DNA from: an uncultured Eubacterium sp. | GTDB lineage: Bacteria > Bacillota_A > Clostridia > Lachnospirales > Lachnospiraceae | Assembly (NCBI GenBank): GCA_948468465.1 | Contig: CAOKJJ010000044.1 | Coordinates: forward strand, 1 to 32,036 | Length of the DNA stretch: 32,036 bases | Direction of reading: 5' to 3' | Shown: positions 31,955 to 32,036 of the stretch, one piece after another | Position numbering within the stretch: the stretch's first letter is position 1 | Layout of the letters: each line of letters starts with the position of its first letter | Program-made: the position numbers and the translations under genes | Notes under the pieces: generated by a model | Database searches by the model: none | What the model was told of the DNA's origin: nothing | Seen by the model: only the letters and a program-made list of their open reading frames with translations

Positions 31955-32036
31955 GTCCGGGTATCCATCTCAACCACCGCCCCGGCGTCCGGGTATCCAT
32001 CTCAACCACCGCCCCGGCGTCCGGGTATCCATCTCA
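31950..32036. repeat. 32-bp tandem array starting at the end of element C, running off the window
   Basis: CCGGCGTCCGGGTATCCATC recurs at 31950, 31982 and 32014 with the rest of each unit (TCAACCACCGCC) identical, so the period is exactly 32 nt. Each unit contains the last few bases of the arm and the conserved tail of the palindromic element. There are no variable spacers, so it is not a CRISPR array. Its true length is unknown because the window ends inside the third unit. Confidence 0.9.

Noticed and set aside
31950..32036. Possible CRISPR array at the right edge
   Set aside because: The 32-nt units are contiguous and identical with no variable spacers, and they derive from the tail of the palindromic element. 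No cas genes are present.

Overview
The window looks like the chromosome of a Gram-positive, low-to-mid GC Clostridia, most likely a Lachnospiraceae. This rests on the cdaA-cdaR-glmM module, a DUF6077-type membrane protein, LCP anchoring proteins, strong AGGAGG-type ribosome sites and several TTG/GTG starts. I cannot name a species. Every protein gene I support lies on the minus strand, so the order of expression runs from high to low coordinates.

Layout, in the direction of transcription. (1) A promoter at 30918-30946 starts a tightly packed series: two unrecognised membrane proteins (30875-29439), cdaA (c-di-AMP synthase), cdaR, glmM and an HPr-family protein. (2) Without a clear break, dTDP-rhamnose synthesis follows (rfbD, rfbB, rfbA, rfbC), mixed with glycopolymer genes: a large two-domain glycosyltransferase, a methyltransferase-kinase that resembles WbdD-type chain terminators, two priming sugar-phosphate transferases, two GT2 enzymes, a TagGH/Wzm-Wzt-type ABC exporter, a DUF6077-like membrane protein cut in two by one in-frame TAG, a zinc-ribbon miniprotein and two tandem LCP ligases. 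It ends at a strong terminator (6863-6900). (3) An AT-rich two-gene cassette with its own promoter carries a retropepsin-like protein. (4) A third promoter (5878-5906) drives a DUF1972 rhamnosyltransferase-like gene overlapping glmS, followed by a secreted papain-like protease with a leucine-rich-repeat tail.

Together the locus reads as a wall-glycopolymer factory: GlmS and GlmM supply amino-sugar precursors, RmlABCD supply dTDP-rhamnose, the glycosyltransferases build a rhamnose-containing chain on an undecaprenyl carrier, the methyltransferase-kinase may cap it, the ABC pair exports it and the LCP proteins attach it to peptidoglycan. CdaA/CdaR place c-di-AMP signalling in the same transcript.

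The most unusual content is at both ends, outside the genes. Four copies of a palindromic element (1-36 truncated, 261-500, 31146-31384, 31696-31954) occur as two head-to-head pairs flanking the locus. The three complete copies have 33-nt terminal arms. Arm sequence differs between copies but pairing is kept: the ten differences between the copies at 261 and 31696 are all mirrored in the opposite arm. All three share an inner multi-branched fold with a GNA triloop. Fragments of arm plus flank are amplified as 56/60-, 65- and 32-bp tandem arrays around the right-hand pair. I do not recognise this family and no transposase, tRNA, rRNA or CRISPR was seen.
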